A stretch of DNA of 64,000 bases from Pseudorhodobacter aquimaris (GCF_001202025.1 NZ_LGHS01000076.1:309798-373797); one strand, 5' to 3'; positions 55,318 through 64,000 are shown, counted from the stretch's first letter. The notes: a model not told the origin generated them from the letters alone. Made by a program: numbers and translations.

Positions 55318-56207
55318 GATCCGATTTCTCCTGAGACATAGTCGGCTGCGGCTTTGATGGCGCGGTCAAGCGCGTCTTGCCTTGGGATGGATTTGCGGCT
55401 GGCGACGATATGTGCTGCCATAAAGGTGTCGCCTGCGCCGGTGATGCGGGTGACCATGACCTGCGGCGGTTGTGCGGTTATTACGCCGGCGCCGTTGGTT
55501 CCTTCGGCACAGGGGTTGCCGCCGTCGGTGACAAGCACCCGTGCGGCCCCGCGCGCGATTAACCCTTCGGCTGCATCGGCGGCGCTGGCGAAGCTGTCTT
55601 TGGCCAAAATCCCGGCTTCTTCTAGGTTAACATAGAGGGTGGCGCGAGGGTGGTTCAGCAGGGGCAAAAGGCGTTCGGCCTTGCCGGGGCTGGCAGCGGC
55701 CACGCGCAGATCGGCGGCGGCGAACAGTGGCGAGGCGGCGATTTGCGACAACAGGGATTCGGTCAGATTGCCATCCAGCGCGATCATACCGGCATAGGGG
55801 GTGTCTGCATCCCCCAGCCGACCATTGGCCAGCGGGCGCAGGATCTTGTCGCCGGCGGCCTCAAGGGAATGGGCATCGGCGATGGCGGCGATCAGCCCGT
55901 TTGCCCCCTCAACCGCCATATAGACATCGGTCGGCAAATCGGCAGAGCGGTAGATATGATTGGTGACAAGCCCCAGTCGGGTGCAGCGCGCGATCAGCTC
56001 CTCTCCCTCGGGGTCGCGGCCAACCGATGATAAAAGCGCAGGCACCACACCAAAGCGGCGCAATGTCATGGCGATGTTAAGCGCCACGCCACCGGGCAGC
56101 CGCGTGATGCGACCGGGCACGTCAGAGCCAAGCCGCATCGCGGCGGCCGAGCGGCCGATCACATCCCATAGGACGGAGCCGATACAAAGGATTTCAGGTC
56201 TTGCCAT
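55314..56207 (-). CDS. psuK: PfkB-family kinase, probable pseudouridine kinase
   Basis: The 297-residue PfkB kinase has a substrate loop GGVALNIAMTLRRFG near the N-terminus and the catalytic GAGDTFMAA motif with the general base Asp near the C-terminus. Directly overlapping psuG, it is most likely pseudouridine kinase, which supplies the PsuG substrate. A related carbohydrate kinase is the alternative. The frame extends to 56342, but similarity begins at the ATG at 56207. Confidence 0.85.
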   Translation of the reverse strand: MARPEILCIGSVLWDVIGRSAAAMRLGSDVPGRITRLPGGVALNIAMTLRRFGVVPALLSSVGRDPEGEELIARCTRLGLVTNHIYRSADLPTDVYMAVEGANGLIAAIADAHSLEAAGDKILRPLANGRLGDADTPYAGMIALDGNLTESLLSQIAASPLFAAADLRVAAASPGKAERLLPLLNHPRATLYVNLEEAGILAKDSFASAADAAEGLIARGAARVLVTDGGNPCAEGTNGAGVITAQPPQVMVTRITGAGDTFMAAHIVASRKSIPRQDALDRAIKAAADYVSGEIGS

Positions 56208-56307
56208 GGTAACAGTATTCGCCCAGGCACGGCATCGGCGCAAGCCCAATTGGTCACGGCGCGCTGCGTCGATCCACCGGAAAATGCGGGATATCTGGAT
56301 GCAGCCC

Positions 56308-56336
56308 TTGCAATCACCTTTGGGGCAGGGTATGGG
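56308..56336 (+). promoter_or_regulatory. Predicted promoter of rpsB
   Basis: TTGCAA (56308-56313) and TATGGG (56331-56336) are separated by 17 bases. The -35 is reasonable, the -10 is weak. It would place the start near 56343 and leave a leader of about 110 bases before rpsB. Confidence 0.4.
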
Positions 56337-56342
56337 CTGCAC

Positions 56343-56455
56343 ACTTCACAAGTGGGGCTTGGGCCGATCGGGGAGAAATCCCGAGACGTCCGCCGGTTGG
56401 AACATCCGTTCTAAAGACGGCCCTGCTGAGGATTAAACCGGAAAAGGATAACGGC
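56343..56455 (+). promoter_or_regulatory. Structured 5' leader of rpsB, possible S2 autoregulatory element
   Basis: Two small hairpins can form: TCGGG (56368-56372) with CCCGA (56380-56384), and CCGTT (56406-56410) with GACGG (56416-56420). An rpsB leader that S2 binds for feedback is known in other bacteria; here this is suggested only by the leader length and structure. I cannot match it to a specific covariance model. Confidence 0.35.
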
Positions 56456-57226
56456 ATGGCTCTTCCTGAGTTCACCATGCGTCAGCTGTTGGAAGCTGGC
56501 GTTCACTACGGTCACCAGACCGCACGTTGGAACCCGAAGATGGGTGAATACATCTACGGCGACCGTAACGGCATTCACATTCTCGACCTGACGCAAACTG
56601 TTCCGATGCTGGATCAGGCGTTGAAAGCTGTGCGTGACACAGTTGCAAAAGGCGGTCGCGTTCTGTTCGTCGGCACCAAGCGTCAGGCCCAAAAAGCCGT
56701 GGCAGAAGCTGCCGAGAAATCCGCGCAGTTCTACATGAACCACCGCTGGCTTGGTGGCACGCTGACCAACTGGAAAACCGTTTCCCAGTCGATCCAGCGC
56801 CTCAAGCAATATGACGAGCTGATGGCCAATGGCGCCGAAGGGCTGACCAAGAAAGAGCGCCTCAACATGGAGCGCGAGCAGACCAAATTGCAGGCATCGC
56901 TTGGCGGTATCCGTGAAATGGGCGGCATTCCCGATCTGATCTTCATCATCGATGTTGGCAAAGAAGACCTTGCCATTCTGGAAGCCAACAAATTGGGTAT
57001 TCCGGTTGTGGCCGTGGTTGATACCAACTGCTCGCCCAAGGGTGTTGACTATGTGATCCCGGGCAATGACGACGCTGCCCGCGCAATCTCGCTTTATTGC
57101 GATCTGGTGTCGCGCGCGGCTCTTGACGGCATGTCCGCACAGATGGGCGCTGCTGGTATCGACCTTGGTGCTTTGGAAGAAGCCCCTGAGGAAGAAGCCT
57201 TGGCAGAGGCACCTTCCGAGGCTTAA
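56456..57226 (+). CDS. rpsB: 30S ribosomal protein S2
   Basis: The 256-residue protein has the S2 signatures [44 protein letters not shown] and [22 protein letters not shown]. It ends in an acidic tail, a frequent alphaproteobacterial extension. A GGA-rich site precedes the ATG. It is followed by tsf after 73 bases, the near-universal order. Confidence 0.97.
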   Translation: MALPEFTMRQLLEAGVHYGHQTARWNPKMGEYIYGDRNGIHILDLTQTVPMLDQALKAVRDTVAKGGRVLFVGTKRQAQKAVAEAAEKSAQFYMNHRWLGGTLTNWKTVSQSIQRLKQYDELMANGAEGLTKKERLNMEREQTKLQASLGGIREMGGIPDLIFIIDVGKEDLAILEANKLGIPVVAVVDTNCSPKGVDYVIPGNDDAARAISLYCDLVSRAALDGMSAQMGAAGIDLGALEEAPEEEALAEAPSEA

Positions 57227-57299
57227 GGCCTGTCGTCTTATTGTTACCCGGCGGGGATAAGTCTCGCCGGGATATTCGCATGATATGAGGAGAGCCACG

Positions 57300-58196
57300 A
57301 TGGCGATCACCGCACAAATGGTGAAAGAACTGCGCGAACAGTCCGGCGCAGGCATGATGGACGCGAAAAAAGCGTTGACCGAAAACGACGGCAATATGGA
57401 AGCAGCGATCGACTGGCTGCGAACCAAAGGTTTGGCCAAGGCCGCCAAGAAAGCTGATCGTATCGCGGCTGAAGGCCTTGTTGGCGTGGCTGTTGAAGGT
57501 GGCAAAGGTGTTGCTGTAGAAGTAAACTCCGAAACCGACTTCGTTGCTAAAAATGCCGATTTCCAAAAGCTGGTGTCAAACATCACTGCGACAGCACTCA
57601 AAACCTCCAATGTGACAGAGCTGGCTGCTGCTGACATGGGCGGAAAAACGGTTGATGACAGCATCACCTCGGCTGTGGCCGTGATCGGTGAAAAGCTGTC
57701 TTTGCGCCGGATGGAAGTTGTTGAAGGTGATACGGTTGCCTCATATGTCCATAACGCTGCTGCTGATGGCATGGGCAAAATCGGTGTTCTGGTTGCCGTG
57801 AAAGGCACCGACAACGGGATCGCCAAGCAATTTGCGATGCATATTGCCGCCACCGCACCGCTGGCTTTGTCCGAGGCTGATCTTGACGCCGAATTGGTAG
57901 AGCGCGAGCGCACTGTCCAGACGCAAAAAGCCCTGGAAGAGAATGAAGCCGCGGCCAAACCAAAGCCTGCCGCCGTGATCGAGAATAACATCATCCCCGG
58001 CCGGATGAAGAAATTTCTGGAAGAAAACACACTGCTGGGTCAGAAGTTTGTCATGAACCCTGACATCACAGTTGGCCAAGCCGCCAAGGACGCCGGTGTT
58101 GAGATCACCGCGTTCAAACGCGTTGCCGTTGGCGAAGGCATTGAGAAAAAAGAAGAAGATTTCGCAGCTGAGGTTGCCAAAACTCTGGCAAACTAA
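57300..58196 (+). CDS. tsf: Elongation factor Ts
   Basis: EF-Ts exchanges GDP for GTP on EF-Tu. The 298-residue protein has the N-terminal UBA-like start ([22 protein letters not shown]), the [14 protein letters not shown] signature, and the C-terminal core domains. An AGGAG-type site precedes the ATG at 57300; the frame is open five codons earlier. It ends in the rpsB-tsf terminator region. Confidence 0.96.
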   Translation: MAITAQMVKELREQSGAGMMDAKKALTENDGNMEAAIDWLRTKGLAKAAKKADRIAAEGLVGVAVEGGKGVAVEVNSETDFVAKNADFQKLVSNITATALKTSNVTELAAADMGGKTVDDSITSAVAVIGEKLSLRRMEVVEGDTVASYVHNAAADGMGKIGVLVAVKGTDNGIAKQFAMHIAATAPLALSEADLDAELVERERTVQTQKALEENEAAAKPKPAAVIENNIIPGRMKKFLEENTLLGQKFVMNPDITVGQAAKDAGVEITAFKRVAVGEGIEKKEEDFAAEVAKTLAN

Positions 58197-58217
58197 GGTC
58201 TTGTGACTGATTTGAGG

Positions 58218-58250
58218 GGCGGTCCGGTTTGTTCCGGGCCGCCTTTTTTA
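58218..58250 (+). terminator. Intrinsic terminator of rpsB-tsf
   Basis: GGCGGTCCGG (58218-58227) pairs with CCGGGCCGCC (58234-58243) with one G-U pair, loop TTTGTT, followed by TTTTTT. It lies 22 bp after the tsf stop, before the convergent sulP-type gene. Confidence 0.9.
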
Positions 58251-58252
58251 TG

Positions 58253-60010
58253 TCAGCATCCGTTGCGGCTTGTCTCACGACGCGGGGCGGCAAGCGTTTG
58301 GGCCGTGAGGGCAGGGGCCAGATGTAGCATCGCGTCATATTGGGTCAGGAACACTTGCCCCGTCAGCGCATCAAGGAAGTGGCTCCGGCGGAGGCGGTCC
58401 ATCACGGGGCCTTTCACCTCTGACAGATGGAGGGATACCCCCGAATCTTTCAGCATTTCCAGAATCGCCTCTAGGCTTTCCAAGGCTGAGCTATCCACCG
58501 CATTCACCGCAGGAAACATCAGGACAAGATGGCGTATGGCCTTGTTTTCGGCAATCCGGTCCTGAACGAAATCCTCAAGAAAGCGCGCATTGGGGAAATA
58601 GAGGCTTTCATCCACCCGTATGGTCAGGACATCAGGGGTGGTGATCACATCATGCCGCTCGACATTGCGGAAATGTTCGGTGCCCGGCACTTGGCCGACA
58701 ATGGCGACATGGGGGCGCGAGGTGCGATAAAGGTGCAAGAATAGCGATAGCGCCACCCCCGCCAGAATACCGGATTCGACCCCCATTCCCAAGGTGACAA
58801 GGATGGTTGCCCCCATCGCGACCCCATCGGCGCGGCTATAGACAAAGGTGCGGCGAATGGCCCCCAGATCGACCAATGTCAAAACCGCAAGAATGATGGT
58901 TGCCGCCAGCGTGGCCTTGGGCAGAAAGAACAGCGCTGGCGTCAGGAAGACGGTTGCCAGCGCCATCCCCACGGCCGTATAGGCCCCTGCCGCGGGCGTT
59001 TGCGCCCCCGCATCAAAGTTCACAACCGATCGTGAAAAGCCACCCGTGACGGGAAACCCGCCGGCAAAGGCCGATCCGATGTTACAGGCGCCCAGGGCGA
59101 CAAGCTCTTGGTCAGGGTCAATACGCTGGCGTCGTTTCGCGGCAAGGGTCTGCGCGACGGATATCGTCTCAACATAACCCACAATAGCGATGAGCAGGGC
59201 GGGAACAGCTATCTGGGTCCAAAGCGCTAGGTCCAGCGGTGGCATGCTGGGCGTGGGCAGGCCTTTCGGCACAGTGCCGACAATGGCAACGCCGCGGGCC
59301 TCTAGTGCGAAAAATGCGGTGACCAATGTGGTTACCGCCACCGCTGCCACGGGGGCTGCCCGCGTCAGTACTGTGGCAAGGCCAGCGGGTACGTTGCGCG
59401 ACAGCAAAAAGCCCTTGAGCCGCGTCCGTGACCAGAACAGAAATGCAACGGCAGAGCCGCCAAGAACCATCGTAAAGACATTGATATCGCCCAGATTTTT
59501 CCAGATCGCGTGCAGAAGTTCCGGCAAGGTCTCTCCCTTGGCCGAGATGCCCAAAAGATGCGGGATCTGACCGGCAGCAATGATAATCCCCGATGCCGTC
59601 ACAAAACCTGAAATCACCGGATGGCTCAGGAAATTTGCGATGAATCCCAGCCGCAGCAGTCCCATTCCTAAAAGCATCAGCCCAGAGATGAACGCCAGCG
59701 CGATTGCAGCACCGTAATATTCCGGCGTGCCTTGCGCGGCCAGTTTGCCCACAGCGGCCGCGGTCATCAGGGACGCCACGGCCACCGGTCCAACCGCCAA
59801 AGTCCGCGATGTGCCAAAGGCGGCATAGACCACGAGCGGCAAGATAGAGGCATAAAGCCCGACCTCAGGCGGCAAACCCGCAAGCAACGCGTAGGCCAAA
59901 GATTGCGGGATCAGCATGATCGTAACAATGACAGCCGCGACAAGATCGCTGGTCAGGGTTTCTCGTGAGTAGGTTTTGATCCAGTCAAGGATAGGAAAGT
60001 AACGTTGCAC
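58253..60010 (-). CDS. SulP family inorganic anion transporter with STAS domain
   Basis: The 585-residue protein has the SulP signature near the N-terminus (IPQSLAYALLAGLPPEVGLYASILPLVVYA), about 11-12 membrane helices, and a C-terminal STAS domain (about residues 440-550; HLVLMFPAVNAVDSSALESL) as in anti-sigma-factor antagonists. SulP members carry sulphate, bicarbonate, or other anions. Specificity is unknown. Confidence 0.92.
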   Translation of the reverse strand: MQRYFPILDWIKTYSRETLTSDLVAAVIVTIMLIPQSLAYALLAGLPPEVGLYASILPLVVYAAFGTSRTLAVGPVAVASLMTAAAVGKLAAQGTPEYYGAAIALAFISGLMLLGMGLLRLGFIANFLSHPVISGFVTASGIIIAAGQIPHLLGISAKGETLPELLHAIWKNLGDINVFTMVLGGSAVAFLFWSRTRLKGFLLSRNVPAGLATVLTRAAPVAAVAVTTLVTAFFALEARGVAIVGTVPKGLPTPSMPPLDLALWTQIAVPALLIAIVGYVETISVAQTLAAKRRQRIDPDQELVALGACNIGSAFAGGFPVTGGFSRSVVNFDAGAQTPAAGAYTAVGMALATVFLTPALFFLPKATLAATIILAVLTLVDLGAIRRTFVYSRADGVAMGATILVTLGMGVESGILAGVALSLFLHLYRTSRPHVAIVGQVPGTEHFRNVERHDVITTPDVLTIRVDESLYFPNARFLEDFVQDRIAENKAIRHLVLMFPAVNAVDSSALESLEAILEMLKDSGVSLHLSEVKGPVMDRLRRSHFLDALTGQVFLTQYDAMLHLAPALTAQTLAAPRRETSRNGC

Positions 60011-60145
60011 TATACGGCCTTTTGCTACAGAAATCGTATTGCTTCTTTACAGTATAGGAAACGTATTTCAAGTTTTGAATATATTCCCCGTCACAAGGTT
60101 GCTCTTTGGATATTTATTACATAACATAGATTATGCGGTTAGACT

Positions 60146-60837
60146 ATGTACGCACGAAGCGATAACGTCACCCATGAGCACATCACAAGTGTCACTCTCC
60201 TCGCAAAACGAAATGCGGCGAACATGTTGGATCTGACGCGTCGGCAGATATTGCGACTGTTAAAGCGGTATCGCCAGGATGGCGCGGCAGCGGTCCGGCA
60301 CAAGTCACGCGGTCGCACGCCGAACAACCAAATCCACTTAGCCAAGCGTGACTATGCGCTGAACCTCATCAAGGAACAGTATCCGGATTTTGGCCCGACA
60401 TTGCCCGCTGAGATGTTGGTCGAACATCACGGCTCCAAGGTTTGCCCGCGAGACGCTGCGCAAATGGATGGCCGAGGATGGTATCTGGCTTTCTCGTACG
60501 CAGCGCCGCCAGTTTCCCCAGCCCGGATTGCGCCGGGAATGTATTGGTGGGCTGATCCAGATTGATGGCTCAGATCATCGATGATTTGAAGATCGCGGCC
60601 CACCCGGCACCCTGCTCGTCTTTATCGATGGAGCTGAGGTTCGTCAAATCCGAGAGCACGTTCAGCCATTTCGAGGCTCTGGAAAGTTATCTGCGCCAAC
60701 AAGGTCGTCCCGTCGCCTTCTATTCCGACAAACACACGGTGTTCCGTGTGGCGAAGGAAGATGCCGAAGGCGGTGCGCGCATGACCCGATTTGGGCGCGC
60801 TCTGAACGCGTTGAACGTTGAGATTTTATGCGCAAGC
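60146..60837 (+). pseudogene. ISNCY-type transposase, degraded and truncated
   Basis: The first third has the HTH start (AANMLDLTRRQILRLLKRYRQDGAAAVRHKSRGRTPNN). Then one frameshift near 60440 leads to RETLRKWMAEDGIWLSRTQRRQF and IQIDGSDHR. A stop at 60583 replaces the expected Trp, a small deletion plus frameshift follows FID, and then RFVKSESTF, RPVAFYSDKHTVFRVAKED and FGRALNALNVEILCA are seen. Similarity ends at about 60837, so the C-terminal third is gone. Several independent defects show a true pseudogene, unlike the single-base cases elsewhere. Confidence 0.8.
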
Positions 60838-61125
60838 CTTATCAACCTGAAGCCTGCGGGCTGCTAAGCCTTGCCCATGTCGCGCCCCTTGGTGACATTC
60901 CTGCCTTGCAAACCCAGTGACGTTCCTGAATGGTATTTACAAGGGGGGCTCGGTAGACTTGTCGACTTATACCCTTACTTCTTTGTTGTTGTACGATTCC
61001 ACGGGGGGTCTTCAACCAACAGCAGTACGCCCTATCCCGAAGGTCTCGCGGGGCTTCATCTGAGGCGATGGCCGCGCAAGCGGCAGATATCGCTTATGTT
61101 TGCGGTATTCGTGGTTACCGGAGGC

Positions 61126-61425
61126 CCAAAATCCGTTTGGCCAGGCGATGCGGTCGCACAACGAAATTGGGCGAACGTGCCCTTGCTTAACACCTGCGGA
61201 ATCCGCCAGGGCGAGGCGCGGCAGTTGAAGCCGGAAGACAGAGATTTGGCTGCATGTGAATGTCGCATCGAACGGCGTCACGATGACCCTGACGACGGGC
61301 GTATGTATGAACCAAACGCCAAGAAGTTTGATAGGGTTACCGTCAGTTCCGCCACTGCGAGGCTACTCGAAGACGATCTTCTGGGTCAGGGAAGTGATGT
61401 GGCCGAGAGGCATGGATCCCCATGA
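61126..61425 (+). pseudogene. Tyrosine recombinase/phage integrase remnant
   Basis: A roughly 90-codon stretch reads AQRNWANV, GIRQGEARQLKPEDRDL, CRIERRHDDPDDGRMYEPNAK, ATARLLEDDL. This resembles the section around the first catalytic Arg of tyrosine site-specific recombinases (GIRRGEA-type motif) and the DDPDD-type linker. The rest of the catalytic domain is absent. Frame boundaries upstream do not look protein-like. It is a relic, beside the broken transposase, so mobile DNA was once inserted here. Confidence 0.5.
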
Positions 61426-61527
61426 GAGGCACGTGAGTGTCATAGTCGCTATGTCATTATGCCAAAGATGGCCTCGCCAATACACCTTTTGCGGCGAGTG
61501 TTATACATGATCCGCTTCGCCACAGGA

Positions 61528-62703
61528 TTATAAAGCTTGTCCTGCGGCCCAGCCAGAAGACCAGGCCCATTGAAAATTATACCCGCCCAACCAACCGGTT
61601 ACATCCACAACCTCGCCAATGAAGTATAGTCCTGGAACCGACTTGGCCTCCATGGTTCGTGCATTCAGCGCGTCGGTATCCACACCGCCAAGGGTAACCT
61701 CTGCCGTGCGGTAGCCTTCTGTGCCCACAGGTCGCAGCTGCCAGTCCTGCACAAGGTTGGAAACTTTTTCCAAAGTTGCGTTGGACTGATCAGCCAAATT
61801 GCCGGTAACGCCGCTCATGTCCTCGATATGGCGTGCAAGGCGTTCGGGCAGGAATTGTTTGAGCGCGGTACGAAGCGCGATCCGACCGGCCTGCCCGCGC
61901 ATCTTTTGCAATTGGGCTGCCAGATCACTCTGCCCGGTCAGATTGATGGAAATCATCTGACCTTCACGCCAATAGCTTGATATCTGAAGGATCGCTGGCC
62001 CGGAGAGCCCGCGATGGGTGAACAGAAGCGCTTCGTCAAAATGGGTTTGCCCGGTGGCTGCAGAGCCGTCAACCGCAACCCCGGCCAAAGATTTAAGAGC
62101 AGCCAGATCCTGCTCGGCAAAGGTAAGCGGCACCAGACCGGGCCGGGTTTCCACAATCGGCAGGCCGAATTGCTCTGCGATTTTATAGCCGAACCCGCTT
62201 GCCCCCATTTTGGGAATAGACTTGCCGCCACAGGCCACGACGAGGTTTTCAGCCGCGATCGGTCCGCGTGAACTGGTCAGGGCAAATCCATTTCCGGTTT
62301 TGGTGACTTCATGGATTTGTGTTTTAAGCCAGAGCTCTACGCCGTTATCTTCAAGGTCTTTGGTCAGCATGGTAATGATCTGCGTCGCCGGCCCGTCGCA
62401 AAACAGCTGCCCCAGAGTTTTCTCATGCCAGGCAATTCCAGCGGCATCGACGCGCGCAATAAAATCCCATTGGGTAAACCGCTTCAGCGCCGAAAGCGCA
62501 AAACGCGGATTTTGCGATAGGTAACGGTCCTGAGCAATGCCGAGATTCGTAAAGTTACAGCGTCCACCGCCAGAGATCCTGATTTTTTCGCCGGGGGATG
62601 CGCTGCCCTCAATCAACACGACGCGCTTCCCACGCCGCGCCGCCTCGGCTGCGCAAAACATGCCTGCCGCCCCTGCCCCGATGATTGCGATATCAAACTT
62701 CAT
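61528..62703 (-). CDS. NAD(P)/FAD-dependent oxidoreductase, HI0933/BaiN family
   Basis: The 391-residue flavoprotein begins with the FAD-binding motif IIGAGAAGM (residues 7-15), followed by EGSASPGEKIRISGGGRCNFTN. It has the family strings VVACGGKSIPKMGASGFGY and GGVDTDALNARTMEAKSVPGLYFIGEVVDVTGWLGGYNFQWAWSSG. This is the HI0933/BaiN group of unknown substrate. The frame is open to 62940 but overlaps the tRNA gene on the other strand, so the start is placed at 62703. Confidence 0.9.
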   Translation of the reverse strand: MKFDIAIIGAGAAGMFCAAEAARRGKRVVLIEGSASPGEKIRISGGGRCNFTNLGIAQDRYLSQNPRFALSALKRFTQWDFIARVDAAGIAWHEKTLGQLFCDGPATQIITMLTKDLEDNGVELWLKTQIHEVTKTGNGFALTSSRGPIAAENLVVACGGKSIPKMGASGFGYKIAEQFGLPIVETRPGLVPLTFAEQDLAALKSLAGVAVDGSAATGQTHFDEALLFTHRGLSGPAILQISSYWREGQMISINLTGQSDLAAQLQKMRGQAGRIALRTALKQFLPERLARHIEDMSGVTGNLADQSNATLEKVSNLVQDWQLRPVGTEGYRTAEVTLGGVDTDALNARTMEAKSVPGLYFIGEVVDVTGWLGGYNFQWAWSSGWAAGQAL

Positions 62704-62839
62704 GGGGTCTGTTATGCCGTGCACTTCACCTCTGCAACCTTTCAATTTTACCCTAAACAACGACATTGAAAAAGAAGCGCATTTTTTGGCAAATGCCTCT
62801 TGCGGCTTGTGAAATGCTTCGCTAAATACGCTGCACAGT

Positions 62840-62914
62840 TGGGGCGTGGCCAAGTGGTAAGGCATCGGTTTTTGGTACCGTGTACCGTAGGTTCGAATCC
62901 TACCGCCCCAGCCA
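62840..62914 (+). tRNA. tRNA-Gln (anticodon TTG)
   Basis: The 75-base sequence, including CCA at 62912-62914, folds as a tRNA: acceptor TGGGGCG pairs with CGCCCCA, the anticodon loop carries TTG, and the T-arm is GGTTCGAATCC. The anticodon TTG reads glutamine codons CAA and CAG. The 3' side borders the IS-rich region and could serve as an integration site, but no duplicated 3' end is visible. Confidence 0.92.
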
Positions 62915-63320
62915 AATTTCTGTTTGTGATGTTCGGTCAAAATTGGAACTTAACCGGTCCAACTTGGACCCTTGACCGGGCAAGACTGGGTCTGGGGCCA
63001 GAATGGACATTCTCTTTTATTAATTGTTGAGTTTCTGCCGTATTGACGTGAAATGCTAAAATTTACACGTTCTGAATTCAAGCTACCGCGCGCTCAGCGT
63101 AAATTGCGCAGCCTTACGACAATCACACAGACCTCTATCGCCCTGAGCCATTCAGGTAACCAATTGAGCCTGCAGGGCAGTTTCCACACCACATAGATCG
63201 CTAAGTTTCTCTTCAGTGCGTCACTCACGGCCCAAAGCCGCCACTCGACAGGTAATCCCCCCTAAAATAGTGGTGTTCAAAAGTAGAATTTTCTCGGCAA
63301 GATATCTGAGGAGATTTACG
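62915..63320. other. Spacer with left end of the IS3-family element; nothing else recognised
   Basis: This 406-bp stretch has no gene I recognise. The last part, from about 63252 (CCCCCCTAAAATAGTGGTGTTC), resembles the terminal sequence of an IS407-type element and is likely the left end. The right end lies outside the window, so the inverted repeat cannot be confirmed. Confidence 0.45.
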
Positions 63321-63587
63321 ATGAAGAATGGACGATACAGCGACGCGCAGATCATGGCGGTGTTGAAGCAAGCGGAGGGCGGTGTTCCGGTTTCTGAGCT
63401 TTGCCGGGAGCATGGAATGAGCAGCGCAAGTTTTTATAAATGGCGGGCGAAGTTCGGCGGCATGGATGCGTCATTGATTTCAGAGATGAAGGATATGGCG
63501 GAGGAGAACCGCCGCCTGAAGCGCATGTATGCCGAAATGAGCATGCAAAACGACTTGCTGAAGGAAGCCCTTGGAAAAAAGCGCTGA
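63321..63587 (+). CDS. IS3-family (IS407 group) transposase OrfA
   Basis: The 88-residue DNA-binding protein has an HTH_Tnp_1 domain (YSDAQIMAVLKQAEGG, SELCREHGMSSASFYKWRAKFGG) followed by a leucine-zipper-like region (NRRLKRMYAEMSMQNDLLKEAL). GAGGAG lies just before the ATG at 63321. Its last codons contain the slippery heptamer AAAAAAG (63575-63581), which allows -1 frameshifting into orfB. Confidence 0.9.
   Translation: MKNGRYSDAQIMAVLKQAEGGVPVSELCREHGMSSASFYKWRAKFGGMDASLISEMKDMAEENRRLKRMYAEMSMQNDLLKEALGKKR
63575..63581 (+). promoter_or_regulatory. Programmed -1 frameshift site, A AAA AAG
   Basis: The heptamer A AAA AAG aligns with the orfA codons (GGA AAA AAG CGC TGA). A -1 slip here enters the orfB frame, which continues A-L-K-P-S-R-R-R-E-M-A-M. 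This is the standard IS3-family device to produce OrfAB. Confidence 0.75.
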
Positions 63588-64000
63588 AGCCATCTCGAAG
63601 GCGGGAGATGGCCATGAATGCGGTCGCGCAGAACGGGGTCAGCATTGCGTTGGCTTGCCGTGCGTTTGAGATCAGCGAGACGTGCTACCGGTACGCCCAA
63701 TCCTGAGCGACGAGAACGAGGAGATCGCCGCTTGGCTGGAACGGTTGACCGAGAATAAGCGAACCTGGGCTTTGGCCTATGTTTTTTGTATCTGCGCAAC
63801 GTCCAAGGCTATGGCTGGAACCACAAACGCGTTTACCGGATCTACTGTGAACTGGAGCTGAACCTGCGGATCAAGCCAAAGAAGCGTCTGAAGCGTGATA
63901 AACCCGAGCCATTGGCTGTGCCTGACAGACCCAATGAGACATGGTCGATGGATTTCATGGCTGATCAGCTCGCAGATGGGCGTTCGATCAGGACATTGAA
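63581..64000 (+). pseudogene. IS3-family transposase OrfB, partial (runs off end) with two one-base deletions
   Basis: From 63581 the frame reads SRRREMAMNAVAQNGVSIALACRAF and stops at 63704. One base restored near 63700 continues as PILSDENEEIAAWLERL. A second base restored near 63768 (TGGGC for TGGGGC) gives FGLCFLYLRNVQGYGWNHKRVYRIY, and then the DDE-type core NETWSMDFMAD before the window ends. The catalytic Asp in WSMDF is present; the rest is outside. Both defects are one-base losses in short C or G runs, so they may be errors. Confidence 0.7.

Noticed and set aside
60871..61125. First 85 codons of the frame containing the integrase remnant
   Set aside because: No similarity and no start context; only the later part resembles a recombinase.
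62840..62940. Longer N-terminus of the BaiN-family protein
   Set aside because: It would be antisense to tRNA-Gln, and the family begins at MKFDIAIIGAGAAG.

Overview
The window looks like a chromosomal segment of an alphaproteobacterium of the order Rhodobacterales (Roseobacter/Rhodobacter group). The evidence is the G+C-rich coding sequence, alphaproteobacterial gene orders (tatABC; surE-pcm-nlpD; pcm-like gene next to tolC; glmU-glmS; rpsB-tsf; hemB beside a short membrane protein typical of this order), a PopZ-like polar protein, an order-specific DUF6280 protein, and a Mg-type (cysteine-poor) HemB. Genus cannot be decided by reading alone.

Layout. 1-2.5 kb: twin-arginine translocase operon tatABC, translationally coupled to a DUF815 ATPase. 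2.6-3.7 kb: di-haem cytochrome c peroxidase behind a perfect FNR-type box. 3.8-6.5 kb (minus): surE, pcm and a LysM/M23 NlpD-like lipoprotein gene. 6.7-10.2 kb: phosphomannomutase, hemF overlapping idi, and a GST. 10.4-13.4 kb: second Pcm-like methyltransferase, TolC and a PopZ-like protein. 13.4-28.5 kb: housekeeping and envelope genes (DUF6280, efp, ygfZ, MsbA-type ABC exporter, aminotransferase, CorA, glutamine-amidotransferase-like hydrolase, L,D-transpeptidase, kynureninase, pntAB, DUF3422, YeeE/YedE). 28.8-43.7 kb: M20 amidohydrolase, acyl-CoA synthetase, lipoprotein, moaA, AlkD-like protein, glmS, glmU, gph, penicillin acylase, HIBADH-family dehydrogenase, SYLF protein and hemB. 43.7-51.1 kb: mfd, Bcr/CflA exporter, DsbA-family protein, an entericidin-like mini-lipoprotein and an oligopeptide-binding protein. 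51.2-53.5 kb: a candidate small RNA followed by a tightly coupled bdhA / pentapeptide / patatin operon. 53.5-60 kb: DUF502, psuG, psuK, rpsB, tsf and SulP. 60-64 kb: accessory zone with a wrecked ISNCY-type transposase, a tyrosine-integrase remnant, an intact BaiN/HI0933 flavoprotein gene, tRNA-Gln(TTG), and the left part of an IS3-family (IS407-type) element that runs off the window.

Two sequence-level points matter most to a user. First, four housekeeping or metabolic genes (nlpD, efp, pntA, and the HIBADH-family gene) and the IS3 orfB are each interrupted by single-base deletions, mostly in short homopolymers. Restoring one base gives a full-length family protein in every one of the four genes. 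This pattern fits residual sequencing or assembly error better than gene decay. By contrast the ISNCY and integrase copies carry stops, a deletion and lost ends, so they are real wreckage. Second, the divergent spacer at 51.12-51.41 kb contains a promoter with a 17-bp spacer, a hairpin and a strong intrinsic terminator with no ORF between them: a probable unannotated small RNA. I found no CRISPR array, prophage, defence island or secondary-metabolite cluster.
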